Source of the DNA: Jannaschia marina
GTDB lineage: Bacteria > Pseudomonadota > Alphaproteobacteria > Rhodobacterales > Rhodobacteraceae
DNA length: 64,000 nucleotides
Assembly: GCF_013404595.1 (NCBI RefSeq)
Contig: NZ_JABVAX010000007.1
Coordinates: 124,001-188,000, forward strand
Direction: 5' to 3'
The translations under genes and the position numbers were made by a program. Positions within the stretch are counted from its first letter, which is position 1. Every line of letters begins with the position of its first letter. Of the stretch, positions 52,133-61,640 are shown piece after piece. Below the pieces are notes generated by a model. It saw nothing but the letters and a program-made list of their open reading frames with translations, made no database searches and was not told the origin of the DNA.

Positions 52133-52183
52133 GACCTAGGGGGTCTTGACGGGCGCGTCAAGCGATGCGCCACGCCCTGTCAA
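52133..52183 (-). promoter_or_regulatory. Candidate promoter ahead of rpsM
   Basis: The adk-rpsM gap (52010-52214) contains, on the minus strand, TTGACA at 52183-52178 and TTGACG at 52161-52156, the latter 17 bp from TAGGTC (52138-52133). TTGACG-GGCG-CGTCAA is also a small palindrome. A weak -10 match, so tentative, but the gap suggests that rpsM-rpsK-rpoA-rplQ have a separate promoter. Confidence 0.35.
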
Positions 52184-52214
52184 GAAAAATCTGTCGGGTC
52201 TTTGCCGGTGCGGC

Positions 52215-52799
52215 TCAGGACCGATCGAGAACCGCGGCCACCTCGCCCGCCACGGTGTCGATCTCGCCCAGGCCGTCGACCGAAACGAGATCGCCTTTGG
52301 CCCAGTAGTAGCCGATGAGCGGCGAGGTCTTCTTGTAGTACTCCATCAGGCGCACACGCAGGCTTTCTGCGTTGTCGTCCGCGCGGACCGGCTCTCCCGC
52401 CGCTGCCGCCTCCCGCGCGCGGCCGACGATCCGATCGACGAGGATCTCGTCGTTCACCTGCAACTCGATCACCGCATCGAGGGTCGCCCCCTTGCGCTCG
52501 AGCAGCTCACCGAGGGCATCCGCCTGCGGCAACGTGCGCGGGAAGCCGTCGAAGATGAAGCCGCCGTTGTCGGCCCTGGCATCGAGCTTCTCCTCGATGA
52601 GCCCGATGACGATCTCGTCGGTGACGAGTTGACCGGCATCCATGATCGCGGCGACCTTCATCCCCATCTCGGTGCCGGAGGTCTTCGCCGCGCGCAGCAT
52701 GTCCCCGGTGGAGAGCTGCACCATGCCCCGCTCCGCCTCGAGCTTGCGGGCCTGTGTGCCTTTCCCCGCTCCCGGCGGTCCCAGCAGAATGATGTTCAT
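52215..52799 (-). CDS. adk: Adenylate kinase, short-LID form
   Basis: A 194-residue AMP/ATP phosphotransferase. P-loop [44 protein letters not shown] and [20 protein letters not shown]. Only a short LID replaces the roughly 30-residue zinc-type lid of E. coli Adk, giving the 194-residue form. The ATG overlaps the secY stop by four bases (ATGA). Confidence 0.97.
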   Translation of the reverse strand: MNIILLGPPGAGKGTQARKLEAERGMVQLSTGDMLRAAKTSGTEMGMKVAAIMDAGQLVTDEIVIGLIEEKLDARADNGGFIFDGFPRTLPQADALGELLERKGATLDAVIELQVNDEILVDRIVGRAREAAAAGEPVRADDNAESLRVRLMEYYKKTSPLIGYYWAKGDLVSVDGLGEIDTVAGEVAAVLDRS

Positions 52800-54154
52800 C
52801 GACGTGCGGCTCCCTTCTTCCGGCCGCGCTTCTTGCCGCGCAGCTGGCTCTTCTCGATCAGGCCCTCGTATTGATGGGCAAGCAGATGCGACTGGATCTG
52901 CTGAATGAAGTCCATGCCCACCGACACGATGATCAGGATCGACGTGCCGCCGAAATAAGCCGTGATCGCCAGTTCGTTGCGCACCATCTCGGGGATGAGG
53001 CAGACGAGCGCGAGGTAGCCGGAGCCGAGCACCAGCACGCGGTTCACCACGTATTCGAGATATTCGGCCGTGCGCTGGCCGGGCCGAATGCCCGGGATGA
53101 AGCCGTTCTGGTTCTTCAGGTTGTCCGCCACATCCTCGGTCTTGAAGGCGACGTTGTGGGTGTAGAAGTAGGCGAAGAAGATGATCATGCCCGCGAAGAA
53201 CAGCAGGTAGAGCGGCTGCCCGGGGCCGAAATAGGCCGTGATCGTCGAGAGGACGGCGTTGGTCTGCTGGCCCGAGAAGGTCGAGATCGTCGTCGGCAGA
53301 AGCAGAAGCGACGAGGCGAAGATCGCCGGGATGACGCCCGAGGGGTTCACCTTGACCGGCAGGTGGCTCGACCCGCCGTCATAGACCTTCATGCCGACCT
53401 GGCGGCGCGGATACTGGATATGGATCTTGCGCAGGCTGCGCTCCATGAAGACCACGAAGACGAGCGTCGTCAGCAACATCACGATCACGCCCAGAATGAC
53501 GGGCGTGGAGATCGCGCCCGACTGGCCCGAGGCGAAGAACTGCGCCAGCGCCGCCGGCAGCTCGGCTACGATGCCCACGAAGATGATGAGCGAGATGCCG
53601 TTGCCGATGCCGCGCGCGGTGATCTGCTCGCCCAGCCACATCAGGAACATCGTGCCGCCGACGAGCGTGATTACGCAGGACGCGATGAAGAACCAGCCCG
53701 GCGTGTGCACGAGGTTGCCCGACTGCAGCGATACGGCGAGGCCGTAGCCCTGCAATGTGGCGAGGGCCACAGTGCCATAGCGCGTGTACTGGTTGATCTT
53801 CTTGCGCCCGGGCTCGCCTTCCTTCTTCAGCTGCTCGAGCGCCGGCACCATCGCCGTCATCAGCTGCACGATGATCGACGCGGAGATGTAGGGCATGATG
53901 CCTAGGGCGAAGATGCCCATCCGCCCGATCGCGCCGCCGGTGAACATGTTCAGCACGCCGCCGAGGCCCTGTTGCGCCTGCTCGACGAAGTCGCGCAGGG
54001 CGATCGCGTCGATGCCGGGAACCGGGATGTAGGTGCCGAGACGATAGATGATCAGCAGGCCGATCGTGAACAGGATGCGCTGGCGCAGCTCTTTGGCCTT
54101 GCCGAACGCGCCCCAGCTCATGTTGGCGGCCATTTGCTCTGCGGCTGAAGCCAT
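52796..54154 (-). CDS. secY: Preprotein translocase subunit SecY
   Basis: A 452-residue channel protein of the SecYEG translocon with ten transmembrane segments. [79 protein letters not shown] and [16 protein letters not shown] are typical. Follows rplO by 108 bp that hold an inverted repeat. Confidence 0.98.
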   Translation of the reverse strand: MASAAEQMAANMSWGAFGKAKELRQRILFTIGLLIIYRLGTYIPVPGIDAIALRDFVEQAQQGLGGVLNMFTGGAIGRMGIFALGIMPYISASIIVQLMTAMVPALEQLKKEGEPGRKKINQYTRYGTVALATLQGYGLAVSLQSGNLVHTPGWFFIASCVITLVGGTMFLMWLGEQITARGIGNGISLIIFVGIVAELPAALAQFFASGQSGAISTPVILGVIVMLLTTLVFVVFMERSLRKIHIQYPRRQVGMKVYDGGSSHLPVKVNPSGVIPAIFASSLLLLPTTISTFSGQQTNAVLSTITAYFGPGQPLYLLFFAGMIIFFAYFYTHNVAFKTEDVADNLKNQNGFIPGIRPGQRTAEYLEYVVNRVLVLGSGYLALVCLIPEMVRNELAITAYFGGTSILIIVSVGMDFIQQIQSHLLAHQYEGLIEKSQLRGKKRGRKKGAARR

Positions 54155-54176
54155 GCGAGCCCCTCTTTATAGCAGA

Positions 54177-54212
54177 GACGCCGCCCGACGGGTTTCCCCC
54201 GCAGGCGGCGTC
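54177..54212. repeat. Inverted repeat between rplO and secY
   Basis: GACGCCGCC (54177-54185) and GGCGGCGTC (54204-54212), 18-nt loop. No T-tract on the minus strand, so probably an attenuator or processing hairpin rather than a full terminator. Confidence 0.5.
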
Positions 54213-54262
54213 AAAGGAAAACTTGGTTCCATGTAAGCGGACCGTCGCCCGCCTACAACCGA

Positions 54263-54730
54263 TCAGGCGGCGGCGGTGTCCGCGACCGTGACCGAACCGC
54301 CCGCCTTCTCGACCGCCTCGATCGCGCCCTTGGACGCGCCGGTGACGGTGATCGTGGCCTTGGCGGTCAGCTCACCCTTGCCCAGAAGGCGGATGCCGTC
54401 GCGCTTGCGGCGCACGACGCCGGCCTCGACGAGGCTGTCCTCGGTGATGGAGCCCGCGTCGAGCTTGCCCGCGTCGATGAACTCCTGCAGCTTCGACAGG
54501 TTGACGACGGCGAATTCCTTGCGGTTCGGCTTGTTGAAGCCGCGCTTGGGCAGACGCTGGTAGATGGGCATCTGGCCGCCCTCGTAGCCGTTGATGGCCA
54601 CGCCCGAGCGGGATTTCTGACCCTTGATGCCGCGCCCGGCGGTCTTGCCCTTGCCCGAGCCCGGGCCGCGGGCAACCCGCTTCTTCTTCTGGGCCGCGCC
54701 GGGATTGTCGCGCAGTTCGTTGAGTTTCAT
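54263..54730 (-). CDS. rplO: Ribosomal protein uL15
   Basis: A 155-residue large-subunit protein: [58 protein letters not shown]. The start is at 54730. Normally it follows rpmD directly. Here about 3 kb of unrelated sequence separates them, so rplO-secY-adk need their own promoter in 54731-54860 or readthrough from the antisense-flanked gene upstream. Confidence 0.97.
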   Translation of the reverse strand: MKLNELRDNPGAAQKKKRVARGPGSGKGKTAGRGIKGQKSRSGVAINGYEGGQMPIYQRLPKRGFNKPNRKEFAVVNLSKLQEFIDAGKLDAGSITEDSLVEAGVVRRKRDGIRLLGKGELTAKATITVTGASKGAIEAVEKAGGSVTVADTAAA

Positions 54731-54860
54731 GTCGCTTCTCCTTTGCCGGACGCGCCCCCGAAGCGATGTGGGACGGACACGGCCTGATGATTCCGTTCAT
54801 GCCCCGCGGGACACCGGGCGCGCCTACACGACCCGTCGCCCGCCCGCAAGGCCCGCGCGC

Positions 54861-55499
54861 TCAGCCAACCGGCGGGTTGCGGAAGCCGGTGGCCGCAAAG
54901 GGCCGTGTGAGCGCCCGCTCCACCATCTCGAGGCGGTCCTGGCCGTAGAACATGTCTCCCCCGACGATATAGGTCGGCGACCCCATGACCCCGAGCGCCC
55001 GCGCCGCCTCCGCGTTCTCGGCGTAGCGGGCGTCGATCTCCGCCGTCCCGGCCCGGCGGAGGAGTTTGTCCGCGTCATGGCCGAGCGCCGTGGCGAGCCG
55101 CGCCAGAACGCGCGCGTCCGACAGGTCCGCGTCATGCACCCAATGGGCCGTCAGCACCGCATGGGACATCGCGTCTACGTCGAACCCCTGATCGCCGAGC
55201 GCCAGGATCATCCGCGCGGCAAGCCCGTAGTCCGCATCGTGGTGAACGGGCCGATGCCCCAGCACCGGCACGCCCCGCCATTCAGCCCATCGCTCGATCT
55301 CGCGCCCGAAGAAGTAGTCGACATGGGCCTGCGTCCGTGCCGCGAATGGCAGGCTCCCCTGCGCCTCGACCACGGGCGAGAGCGCGAAGGGTCGATGGAT
55401 AAGCGTCGCCTCGGCCGCCGCACAGATCTGCAAAAGCCGGCGGGATCCGAGATAGGCAAAGGCCGAATGCGCCGAATAGTAATACTCAATCGTGACCAT
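54861..55499 (-). CDS. DsbA-family HCCA-isomerase-like protein
   Basis: A 212-residue thioredoxin-fold protein of the DsbA/2-hydroxychromene-2-carboxylate isomerase branch. IEYYYSAHSAFAYLGSRRLL stands where DsbA has CxxC, so it lacks disulfide chemistry and should use glutathione. LIHRPFALSPVVEAQG, NAEAARALGVMGSPTYIVGG and FYGQDRLEMVERAL are the C-terminal family motifs. It is not a ribosomal gene, yet it lies on the ribosomal strand between rpmD and rplO. The substrate is unknown. Confidence 0.85.
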   Translation of the reverse strand: MVTIEYYYSAHSAFAYLGSRRLLQICAAAEATLIHRPFALSPVVEAQGSLPFAARTQAHVDYFFGREIERWAEWRGVPVLGHRPVHHDADYGLAARMILALGDQGFDVDAMSHAVLTAHWVHDADLSDARVLARLATALGHDADKLLRRAGTAEIDARYAENAEAARALGVMGSPTYIVGGDMFYGQDRLEMVERALTRPFAATGFRNPPVG

Positions 55500-55552
55500 G
55501 CCCCTCGCTAACCCGTCTTGCCCGGACGAGCCATGGCTGACACGCTCAGATC

Positions 55553-56263
55553 ATGCTTGCGCGCTTCTTTCCCTTGCTCTGCGCCCTCGCGCTTCCGGCC
55601 GAGGCCGCCGCCCCCTGCGCCTCCGACGCGATGGTGGTCTTCGACGCCTCCGCCTCCATGGGCGAGACGGTCGGGAGCGGCACGACGCGCCTTGCAGAAC
55701 TGCAGGACGCCATGGCGCGTGTCGTCCCGCGCGCGGCGGCTGCGCGCCGCCTCGGCCTTCTGACCTATGGGCCGGGCGGAGCGGATGCCTGCGCCGGCCT
55801 CGACCTGCGCTTCCCGCCGCGGGCCGATGCCGCCGCCCCCCTCCTCGCCGACCTCGCGACGCTCGCCCCCGATGGGCTCACACCCCTCTCGGCCGCGGTG
55901 GAGCACGCCGCCGAGGCCCTCGGCCATCGCGAGAATCCGGCCGTCATCGTGCTCGTGACCGACGGCAACGAAAGCTGCGACGGCGCGCCCTGTGCGCTCG
56001 CCGAGCGCCTGGCCGCCGAGGCGCGTGACCTGATGATCCACGTCCTCGGCTTAAAGGTCGTCTTCGACTTCCACGCCTGGAACGACCCCGCGCAGACGCC
56101 GTTCTTCGGGGGCAGGATCGCCGCGCGCTGCCTTGCCGACCGCACCAGTGGCGAATACGCCTCGACCGAGACCGTCGGCGACCTCATCGCCGCGCTCGAA
56201 CGCACCCTCGCCTGCCCGCTCATCGGCGCGCGCCCTGCCCTCCGACCGGCTGCACGCGGATGA
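55553..56263 (+). CDS. Secreted VWA-domain protein, paralogue 1
   Basis: A 236-residue exported protein: signal peptide (FFPLLCALALPAEAAA), then a von Willebrand A domain. MIDAS residues are present: VVFDASASMGE (DxSxS), DGLTPL (Thr) and LVTDGNESCDGAPC (Asp). Conserved cysteines (PCASDA, DACAGL, SCDGAPC, ARCLAD, ACPLIG) suggest several disulfides. Opposite strand to the flanking ribosomal genes; the stop overlaps the next start (ATGA). First of three tandem paralogues. It has a distinct insert, FDFHAWNDPAQTPFF. No partner enzyme is nearby. Confidence 0.85.
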   Translation: MLARFFPLLCALALPAEAAAPCASDAMVVFDASASMGETVGSGTTRLAELQDAMARVVPRAAAARRLGLLTYGPGGADACAGLDLRFPPRADAAAPLLADLATLAPDGLTPLSAAVEHAAEALGHRENPAVIVLVTDGNESCDGAPCALAERLAAEARDLMIHVLGLKVVFDFHAWNDPAQTPFFGGRIAARCLADRTSGEYASTETVGDLIAALERTLACPLIGARPALRPAARG

Positions 56264-56958
56264 TCGCCCGTCGCGCCTGCACCGCGCTTCTCTGCGCAAG
56301 CCTCGCCGCCGGGCCGGCCGCGGCGAACTGCGCGCGCGACGCGATGGTCGTCTTCGACGGCTCCGCCTCCATGGGCGAAATCGGCTTCGACACCGGCGAG
56401 ACCAACCGCATCACCGACGCCCGCGCCGCCATGGAGCGCATCATGCCGCAGGTCGAAGGTTTCCGCCGCATCGGCCTCGTCACTTACGGGCGCGGGCTCA
56501 CCGGCCCCTGCGCCGGCACGACGCTGCACTTCACGCCCCGTGCCGACGCCGCCGGGTCGATGCGGACGGCCCTCGACGCGCTCTCCCCCGACGGGCTCAC
56601 GCCCCTCGCCGCCGCGGTCGAACACGCGGCCGAGGTGCTCGACTACCGGCTGCAGCCGGCGATCGTCGTCCTCGTGACCGACGGCAACGAGACCTGCGGC
56701 GGGCAGCCTTGCGCCCTTGGCCGGACGCTCTCGGCGACGGCGGCGAACCTCACGATCCACGTCATAGGCTACAAGGCCGAGGGCGATTTCTTCAGCTGGG
56801 ACAACCCGGAAGCAACCGAAGTGCCACGCGGCGATATCGTGGCCAAATGCCTCGCCGACACCACCGGCGGCACTTTCGCGGCGACGGACACCGTCGAGGA
56901 ACTGGTCGAGGCGCTCTGGGAGACGCTCGGCTGCCCGCTCGTCGGGCGCGCCTCGTGA
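56260..56958 (+). CDS. Secreted VWA-domain protein, paralogue 2
   Basis: A 232-residue paralogue of the preceding gene. Signal peptide ALLCASLAAGPAAA; MIDAS parts are VVFDGSASMGE, DGLTPL and LVTDGNETCGGQPC. The same cysteine pattern is present (NCARDAM, PCAGTT, KCLADTTGG, GCPLVG). The central block EHAAEVLDYRLQPAIVVL matches paralogue 1 closely, so the set arose by tandem duplication. The start at 56260 overlaps the previous stop, and its own stop overlaps the next GTG (GTGA). Confidence 0.85.
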   Translation: MIARRACTALLCASLAAGPAAANCARDAMVVFDGSASMGEIGFDTGETNRITDARAAMERIMPQVEGFRRIGLVTYGRGLTGPCAGTTLHFTPRADAAGSMRTALDALSPDGLTPLAAAVEHAAEVLDYRLQPAIVVLVTDGNETCGGQPCALGRTLSATAANLTIHVIGYKAEGDFFSWDNPEATEVPRGDIVAKCLADTTGGTFAATDTVEELVEALWETLGCPLVGRAS

Positions 56959-57677
56959 CGGCCCGCGCGGCCCTCGCCGGCGCACTCTCGGTCGCCCTTG
57001 CCGCGGCCCCGGTCGCCGCCGATTGCACCCGCGACGCGATGATCGTCTTCGACGGATCGGCCTCCATGGGCGAGCGCGGCTTCGACGGCGGCACCGCGCG
57101 GCGCATCGACGAGGCCCGCAGCGCCCTCGCCCGCGCCCTGCCGGCCGCCGAGGGCCTGCGCCGGGTCGGCCTGCTGACCTATGGCCCCGGCCCCGAAGGC
57201 TCCTGCGACAGCGTCCGGCTGCGCTTCGCCCCCGTCCCGAACGCGACCGCCCCGATCCTCGAGGCCATCGACCGCTTCCAGCCCCTCGGAATGACACCGC
57301 TGACCGAAGCCGTGCGTACGGCCGCGACCGCCCTCTCGCCGCCCGCGACGATCGTGCTGCTGACCGACGGCAACGACACCTGCGACGGCGCGCCCTGCGC
57401 GCTCGGGGCCGCGCTCGCCCGCGACACACCGGGCCTCACGGTCCACGTCATCGGCTTCGGTCGCACCGCCGAGACCCTCGCCGGCGATCCGCTCGCCCGG
57501 GGGCGCGGCCTCGACGAAGCCCAGATCCGCTGCCTCGCCGACGCGACCGGCGGCCTCTTCGCCGTCGCCGCCACGGTCGAGGACCTGACCGCCGCTCTCA
57601 CCGAAACGCTCGGCTGTCCCCTGATCGGATGGAACGAAAACACCCCGGCTCTCGCGAACCGGGGTGTCGAGTTCTAG
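56955..57677 (+). CDS. Secreted VWA-domain protein, paralogue 3
   Basis: A 240-residue paralogue. The GTG at 56955 overlaps the stop of paralogue 2; the open frame further upstream lies inside the other genes. Signal peptide ALAGALSVALAAAPVAA; MIDAS parts are IVFDGSASMGE, LGMTPL (the usual DGLTPL is changed) and LLTDGNDTCDGAPC. The cysteine pattern is conserved, ending with GCPLIGWNENTPAL. The 3' coding end contains the minus-strand terminator of rpmD (57636-57667). It ends 27 bp before the convergent rpmD stop. Confidence 0.85.
   Translation: MTARAALAGALSVALAAAPVAADCTRDAMIVFDGSASMGERGFDGGTARRIDEARSALARALPAAEGLRRVGLLTYGPGPEGSCDSVRLRFAPVPNATAPILEAIDRFQPLGMTPLTEAVRTAATALSPPATIVLLTDGNDTCDGAPCALGAALARDTPGLTVHVIGFGRTAETLAGDPLARGRGLDEAQIRCLADATGGLFAVAATVEDLTAALTETLGCPLIGWNENTPALANRGVEF
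57636..57667 (-). terminator. Terminator after rpmD, inside the VWA-3 coding end
   Basis: On the minus strand ACACCCCGG (57667-57659), 10-nt loop, CCGGGGTGT (57648-57640), then TTTTCG. Located 38 bp past the rpmD stop. It would end the rpmC-to-rpmD transcript. Confidence 0.7.
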
Positions 57678-57704
57678 GGCAGGCGACCGCCCTTTGAGGA
57701 GCGC

Positions 57705-57893
57705 TCAGCCGCGCTCCTCAATGATCTCGACCAGATGCGGGATCTTGTTGACCATGCCGCGCACGGAGGGGGTGTCCTCCAGCTCGCGGGTCTTGTGCAT
57801 CTTGTTCAGGCCCAGGCCTACCAGCGTCGCGCGCTGGTCGGCGGGGCGGCGGATCGGCGAGCCGATCTGCTTCACGACGATCGTCTTAGCCAT
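57705..57893 (-). CDS. rpmD: Ribosomal protein uL30
   Basis: A 62-residue large-subunit protein: [52 protein letters not shown]. 3 bp after rpsE. Last gene of the upstream ribosomal block. Confidence 0.96.
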   Translation of the reverse strand: MAKTIVVKQIGSPIRRPADQRATLVGLGLNKMHKTRELEDTPSVRGMVNKIPHLVEIIEERG

Positions 57894-57896
57894 GGA

Positions 57897-58484
57897 TCAG
57901 GCCTCCTCTGCGACGGGCACCTGCTCGCCGTCCATCTTGGGCGCGTCGTCCTTGCGCAGGATGTCGGCGACCTTCTTGCCGCGGCGCTGCGCGACCGAAC
58001 GGGGGCTCGATTCCTTCTGCAGGCCGTCGAGCGTGGCGCGGATCATGTTGTAGGGGTTCTGCGAGCCGATCGACTTCGAGACGACGTCCTTGACGCCCAG
58101 CATTTCGAACACGGCGCGCATCGGACCACCGGCGATGATCCCGGTGCCTTCCGGCGCGGTGCGCATGACGACACGACCGGCCCCGTGGCGACCGTTCATG
58201 TCGTGGTGCAGCGTGCGGCCATCCTTCAGCGGGACGCGGATCATCTGGCGCTTGGCGGATTCGGTCGCCTTGCGGATGGCCTCGGGGACCTCCTTGGCCT
58301 TGCCCTTGCCGAAGCCGACGCGGCCCTTCTGGTCGCCCACGACGACGAGCGCGGCGAAGCCGAAGCGCTTACCGCCCTTCACCGTCTTCGAGACGCGGTT
58401 GATCGCGACCAGGCGGTCGGCGAATTCCGGGGTTTCGTCACGGTCGCGCCCGCGGCCCCGACCTCTGTTTTCACGTTCCGCCAT
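57897..58484 (-). CDS. rpsE: Ribosomal protein uS5
   Basis: A 195-residue small-subunit protein: [58 protein letters not shown] and [20 protein letters not shown] are typical. Start ATG at 58484 ([12 protein letters not shown]); the upstream in-frame codons lie in the intergenic repeat region. A low-complexity arginine/glycine N-terminus and an acidic C-terminal tail. Confidence 0.97.
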   Translation of the reverse strand: MAERENRGRGRGRDRDETPEFADRLVAINRVSKTVKGGKRFGFAALVVVGDQKGRVGFGKGKAKEVPEAIRKATESAKRQMIRVPLKDGRTLHHDMNGRHGAGRVVMRTAPEGTGIIAGGPMRAVFEMLGVKDVVSKSIGSQNPYNMIRATLDGLQKESSPRSVAQRRGKKVADILRKDDAPKMDGEQVPVAEEA

Positions 58485-58588
58485 GCGGCAACTCCTCGTG
58501 TTGGGCATTTCTGCCCGGGGTTCGTCCGATCCCAGTGCCATGCAGCCCGGATCATCGAGGCGGCGACGCCGCCGCCTTCAAGCGGTGT

Positions 58589-58661
58589 GGCGGGGTGAAC
58601 CCCGCCCTACCAATGTCATTGCCGGCGTATCGGCCGACGTCAGGGCGGGGTTCACCCCGCC
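58589..58661. repeat. REP-like paired palindrome between rplR and rpsE
   Basis: Two 18-bp GC palindromes, GGCGGGGTGAACCCCGCC (58589-58606) and GGCGGGGTTCACCCCGCC (58644-58661), each able to form a hairpin. They are reverse complements of each other and are flanked by CTACC / CAG, so together they make a larger inverted repeat with a 37-bp spacer. They sit in the 184-bp gap between rplR and rpsE. The architecture resembles bacterial interspersed mosaic (REP-pair) elements. Confidence 0.72.
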
Positions 58662-58668
58662 GTCCCGA

Positions 58669-59028
58669 TCAGAACTTCAGGCCACCTTCGCGGGCGGCAT
58701 CGGCGAGCGCCTTCACCTTCCCGTGGAAGAGGAAGCCGCCGCGGTCGAAGTAGCACTCCTCGACGCCGGCCTTCTTGGCGCGCTCGGCGATCGCCGCGCC
58801 GACCTTGGAGGCCGCCTCGACGTTGTTCTGACCGACCACACCCAGATCCTTCTCGAGCGTCGAGGCCGAGGCAAGCGTCTTGCCCTGCACGTCGTCGATC
58901 AGCTGAACCATGATGTTCTTGTTCGAGCGATGCACCGACAGGCGCAGACGCCCGGCGGCCATCTTGCGAAGCTTGTTCCGGACGCGCAGGCGGCGCTTGA
59001 GGAACAGATCCCGTTTGCTGTTTGCCAT
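58669..59028 (-). CDS. rplR: Ribosomal protein uL18
   Basis: A 119-residue large-subunit protein binding 5S r[63 protein letters not shown]. Follows rplF by 11 bp. The unusually long 184-bp gap to rpsE holds the REP-like element. Confidence 0.97.
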   Translation of the reverse strand: MANSKRDLFLKRRLRVRNKLRKMAAGRLRLSVHRSNKNIMVQLIDDVQGKTLASASTLEKDLGVVGQNNVEAASKVGAAIAERAKKAGVEECYFDRGGFLFHGKVKALADAAREGGLKF

Positions 59029-59039
59029 CTGACTGGTCC

Positions 59040-59573
59040 TTACTTCTTCTTGCCTTCCTTGCGGAAGATATACTCGTCCTTGTAGCGGATGCCCTTGCCC
59101 TTATAGGGCTCGGGACGGCGCCACTCGCGGATGTTGGCGGCCACCTGGCCGACCAGCTGTTGGTCGATGCCCTCGACAGTGACTTCGGTGGGCTTCGGGG
59201 CCGTCACGGTGACGCCCTCCGGCACCTCGAAGTTCACGTCGTGCGAATAACCGAGCGACAGCTTCAGGGTGTTGCCCTGCATCTGCGCGCGGTAACCGAC
59301 GCCGGAGATCTCGAGCTCTTTCTTGAAGCCCTCGGTCACGCCGGTGACGAGGTTCGCGACCTGCGTGCGGGACATGCCCCACTGCTGGCGCGCGCGCTTC
59401 GACTTGCCGCGCGGCTCGACCGAGATCGCGCCGTCGGCGACCGAGACGGTCACGTCGTCGGTTGCGGTGAAGCTGCGGGTGCCCTTGGGGCCCTTGACCG
59501 AGACGGTCTGGCCCGAGACCGAGGCTTCCACGCCCGAAGGCAGGTCGACGGGTTTCTTGCCGATACGAGACAT
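59040..59573 (-). CDS. rplF: Ribosomal protein uL6
   Basis: A 177-residue large-subunit protein: [50 protein letters not shown] and [20 protein letters not shown]. Start ATG at 59573; the upstream open frame lies within rpsH. Confidence 0.97.
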   Translation of the reverse strand: MSRIGKKPVDLPSGVEASVSGQTVSVKGPKGTRSFTATDDVTVSVADGAISVEPRGKSKRARQQWGMSRTQVANLVTGVTEGFKKELEISGVGYRAQMQGNTLKLSLGYSHDVNFEVPEGVTVTAPKPTEVTVEGIDQQLVGQVAANIREWRRPEPYKGKGIRYKDEYIFRKEGKKK

Positions 59574-59583
59574 TACACCCTCC

Positions 59584-59976
59584 TCAGAATACGGTGCAGA
59601 GCACTTCGCCGCCGACGTTGGCGCTCCGTGCGGCTGCATCCGACATGACGCCACGCGAGGTGGACACGATGGAGACGCCCAGGCCCTGACGGACCGAGGG
59701 GACGTCCTTGACACCCAGGTAGACGCGGCGGCCCGGCTTCGAGACGCGCTTGAGCTCCCGGATGACCGGCACGCCCTCGTAGTACTTGAGCGCGATCTCG
59801 ATCGTCGGGTGGCCCATGCGGTCCGAGCTGGCCTCGTAGCCCCGGATGTAGCCTTCGTCGGCCAGAACATCGAGGACACGGGCGCGCAGCTTGGACGCGG
59901 GGGTGGTGACGGTGGACTTGCCACGCATCTGCGCATTGCGGATGCGGGTCAGCATATCGCCGATGGGATCATTCAT
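59584..59976 (-). CDS. rpsH: Ribosomal protein uS8
   Basis: A 130-residue small-subunit protein: [52 protein letters not shown] and [20 protein letters not shown]. Standard length. 12 bp after rpsN. Confidence 0.98.
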   Translation of the reverse strand: MNDPIGDMLTRIRNAQMRGKSTVTTPASKLRARVLDVLADEGYIRGYEASSDRMGHPTIEIALKYYEGVPVIRELKRVSKPGRRVYLGVKDVPSVRQGLGVSIVSTSRGVMSDAAARSANVGGEVLCTVF

Positions 59977-59988
59977 TTCCTGATCTCC

Positions 59989-60294
59989 TTACCAGCTGGA
60001 CTTGACCATGCCCGGGATCTTCCCGTGGCTGGCCAGGTCACGCAGCATGATGCGGGACAGCTTCAGCTTCCGGTAGTAGGCGCGCGGGCGCCCCGTCAGC
60101 TGGCAGCGGTTGTTGAGACGAACGGCAGAGGAGTTCCGCGGAAGCTCGGCCAGCTTGAGGGTCGCCTTGAAGCGCTCCTCCATCGGCTTCGATTCATCAC
60201 GGATCACTTCCTTCAGCGCGGCACGCTTGGCGGCGTATTTCTTCACCAGCCGCTCGCGCTTCTTCTGGCGTTCGATCATGGAGACTTTTGCCAT
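59989..60294 (-). CDS. rpsN: Ribosomal protein uS14
   Basis: A 101-residue, non-zinc (C-minus) form of uS14: [60 protein letters not shown]. Follows rplE by 10 bp. Confidence 0.98.
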   Translation of the reverse strand: MAKVSMIERQKKRERLVKKYAAKRAALKEVIRDESKPMEERFKATLKLAELPRNSSAVRLNNRCQLTGRPRAYYRKLKLSRIMLRDLASHGKIPGMVKSSW

Positions 60295-60304
60295 GTCTTT
60301 TTCC

Positions 60305-60868
60305 TCAGCTGTTGAACGGCATGTTGAAGTGCTTCAGGAGCGACTTCGCCTCTGCATCCGTCTTCGACGTCGTGCAGATGATGATGTCCATGCCCCAGAC
60401 CTCGTCGACCTTGTCGAAGTTGATCTCGGGGAAGACGATGTGCTCCTTCAGGCCCATGGCATAGTTGCCACGGCCGTCGAAGCTCTTGCCGTTCACGCCG
60501 CGGAAGTCGCGGACACGGGGCAGCGCGATGGTGATCAGGCGGTCCAGGAAGTCGTACATCCGGGCCCCGCGCAGCGTGACCTTCGCGCCGAGCGGCATGC
60601 CTTCGCGGACGCGGAAGCCGGCGATCGACTTCTTGGCGTTCGTGACGACGGCCTTCTGACCGGCGATGACCGACAGGTCGTCCTGCGCGGATTTCGCCTT
60701 CTTGCTGTCACGCACGGCCTCGGCTCCACAGCCGATGTTGAGGACGATCTTGTCCAACCGTGGGATCATCATGTCGTTCGAATACCCGAACTCCTCCTTC
60801 ATCGCGGCGCGGATGCTGTCGCGATAGGTAGAGAGCAGACGGGGGGTGTAGTTGGCTTGGTCGAGCAT
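60305..60868 (-). CDS. rplE: Ribosomal protein uL5
   Basis: A 187-residue 5S rRNA-binding protein: [24 protein letters not shown]-type core [40 protein letters not shown] and [20 protein letters not shown]. Start at 60868 overlapping the rplX stop. Confidence 0.98.
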   Translation of the reverse strand: MLDQANYTPRLLSTYRDSIRAAMKEEFGYSNDMMIPRLDKIVLNIGCGAEAVRDSKKAKSAQDDLSVIAGQKAVVTNAKKSIAGFRVREGMPLGAKVTLRGARMYDFLDRLITIALPRVRDFRGVNGKSFDGRGNYAMGLKEHIVFPEINFDKVDEVWGMDIIICTTSKTDAEAKSLLKHFNMPFNS

Positions 60869-61173
60869 CAGATCACGTCTCCCGTGGTCTTGGCGACGCG
60901 CACCTTCTTGCCGTCTTCGATCTTGAAGCCGACGCGGGTGGCCTTGCCGTTGGCATCGAGCATGGCGAGGTTCGACAGGTCGATCGGCAGCGCCTTGGGG
61001 ATGCGGCCGCCCTGCGAAGCCTGGCTCTGACGGGTGTGGCGGATGGCCATGTTCACGCCATCCACGACAGCCTTGCCGGCCTTCGGGTCGACGGAGACGA
61101 TCTCGCCTTCCTTGCCCTTGTCGCGGCCCGAGAGCACGACGACCTTGTCACCTTTGCGGAGTTTGGCAGCCAT
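60868..61173 (-). CDS. rplX: Ribosomal protein uL24
   Basis: A 101-residue KOW-domain protein: [60 protein letters not shown]. One-base overlaps with both neighbours (rplN, rplE). Confidence 0.98.
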   Translation of the reverse strand: MAAKLRKGDKVVVLSGRDKGKEGEIVSVDPKAGKAVVDGVNMAIRHTRQSQASQGGRIPKALPIDLSNLAMLDANGKATRVGFKIEDGKKVRVAKTTGDVI

Positions 61174-61541
61174 TACAGCACCTCCGGGGCGAGCGAGATG
61201 ATCTTCATGAAGTTCTTCGCGCGCAGCTCACGAACCACCGGCCCGAAGATACGGGTGCCGACCGGCTCGTTGTTGTTGTTGAGGATCACGGCCGCGTTGC
61301 GGTCGAAGCGGATGGCGGTGCCGTCGTCGCGACGGACTTCCTTGGCGGTGCGCACGACGACGGCCTTGCGGACGTCGCCCTTCTTCACCTTGCCGCGCGG
61401 AATGGCTTCCTTGACGGACACCACGATGATGTCGCCGACGGAGGCATACTTCCGCTTGGACCCGCCCAGGACCTTGATGCACTGCACGCGGCGTGCGCCG
61501 CTGTTGTCAGCAACATCCAGGTTGGTTTGCATCTGGATCAT
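61173..61541 (-). CDS. rplN: Ribosomal protein uL14
   Basis: A 122-residue protein: [60 protein letters not shown]. Starts 99 bp after rpsQ, an unusually wide gap for this operon. Confidence 0.98.
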   Translation of the reverse strand: MIQMQTNLDVADNSGARRVQCIKVLGGSKRKYASVGDIIVVSVKEAIPRGKVKKGDVRKAVVVRTAKEVRRDDGTAIRFDRNAAVILNNNNEPVGTRIFGPVVRELRAKNFMKIISLAPEVL

Positions 61542-61640
61542 TGGTTTCTCCCGACCTTTGGGGGGCCGATGCGTGGCCGTATCCCCAGGGTTTCGCTAAA
61601 TCGTATCGCCCGGGCCGTCAGGTCCGGGCGGCAGCGCCAA

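Noticed and set aside
54177..54212. Full rho-independent terminator between rplO and secY
   Set aside because: The stem is good, but no T-run follows on the transcribed strand and secY needs transcription; kept only as an inverted repeat.
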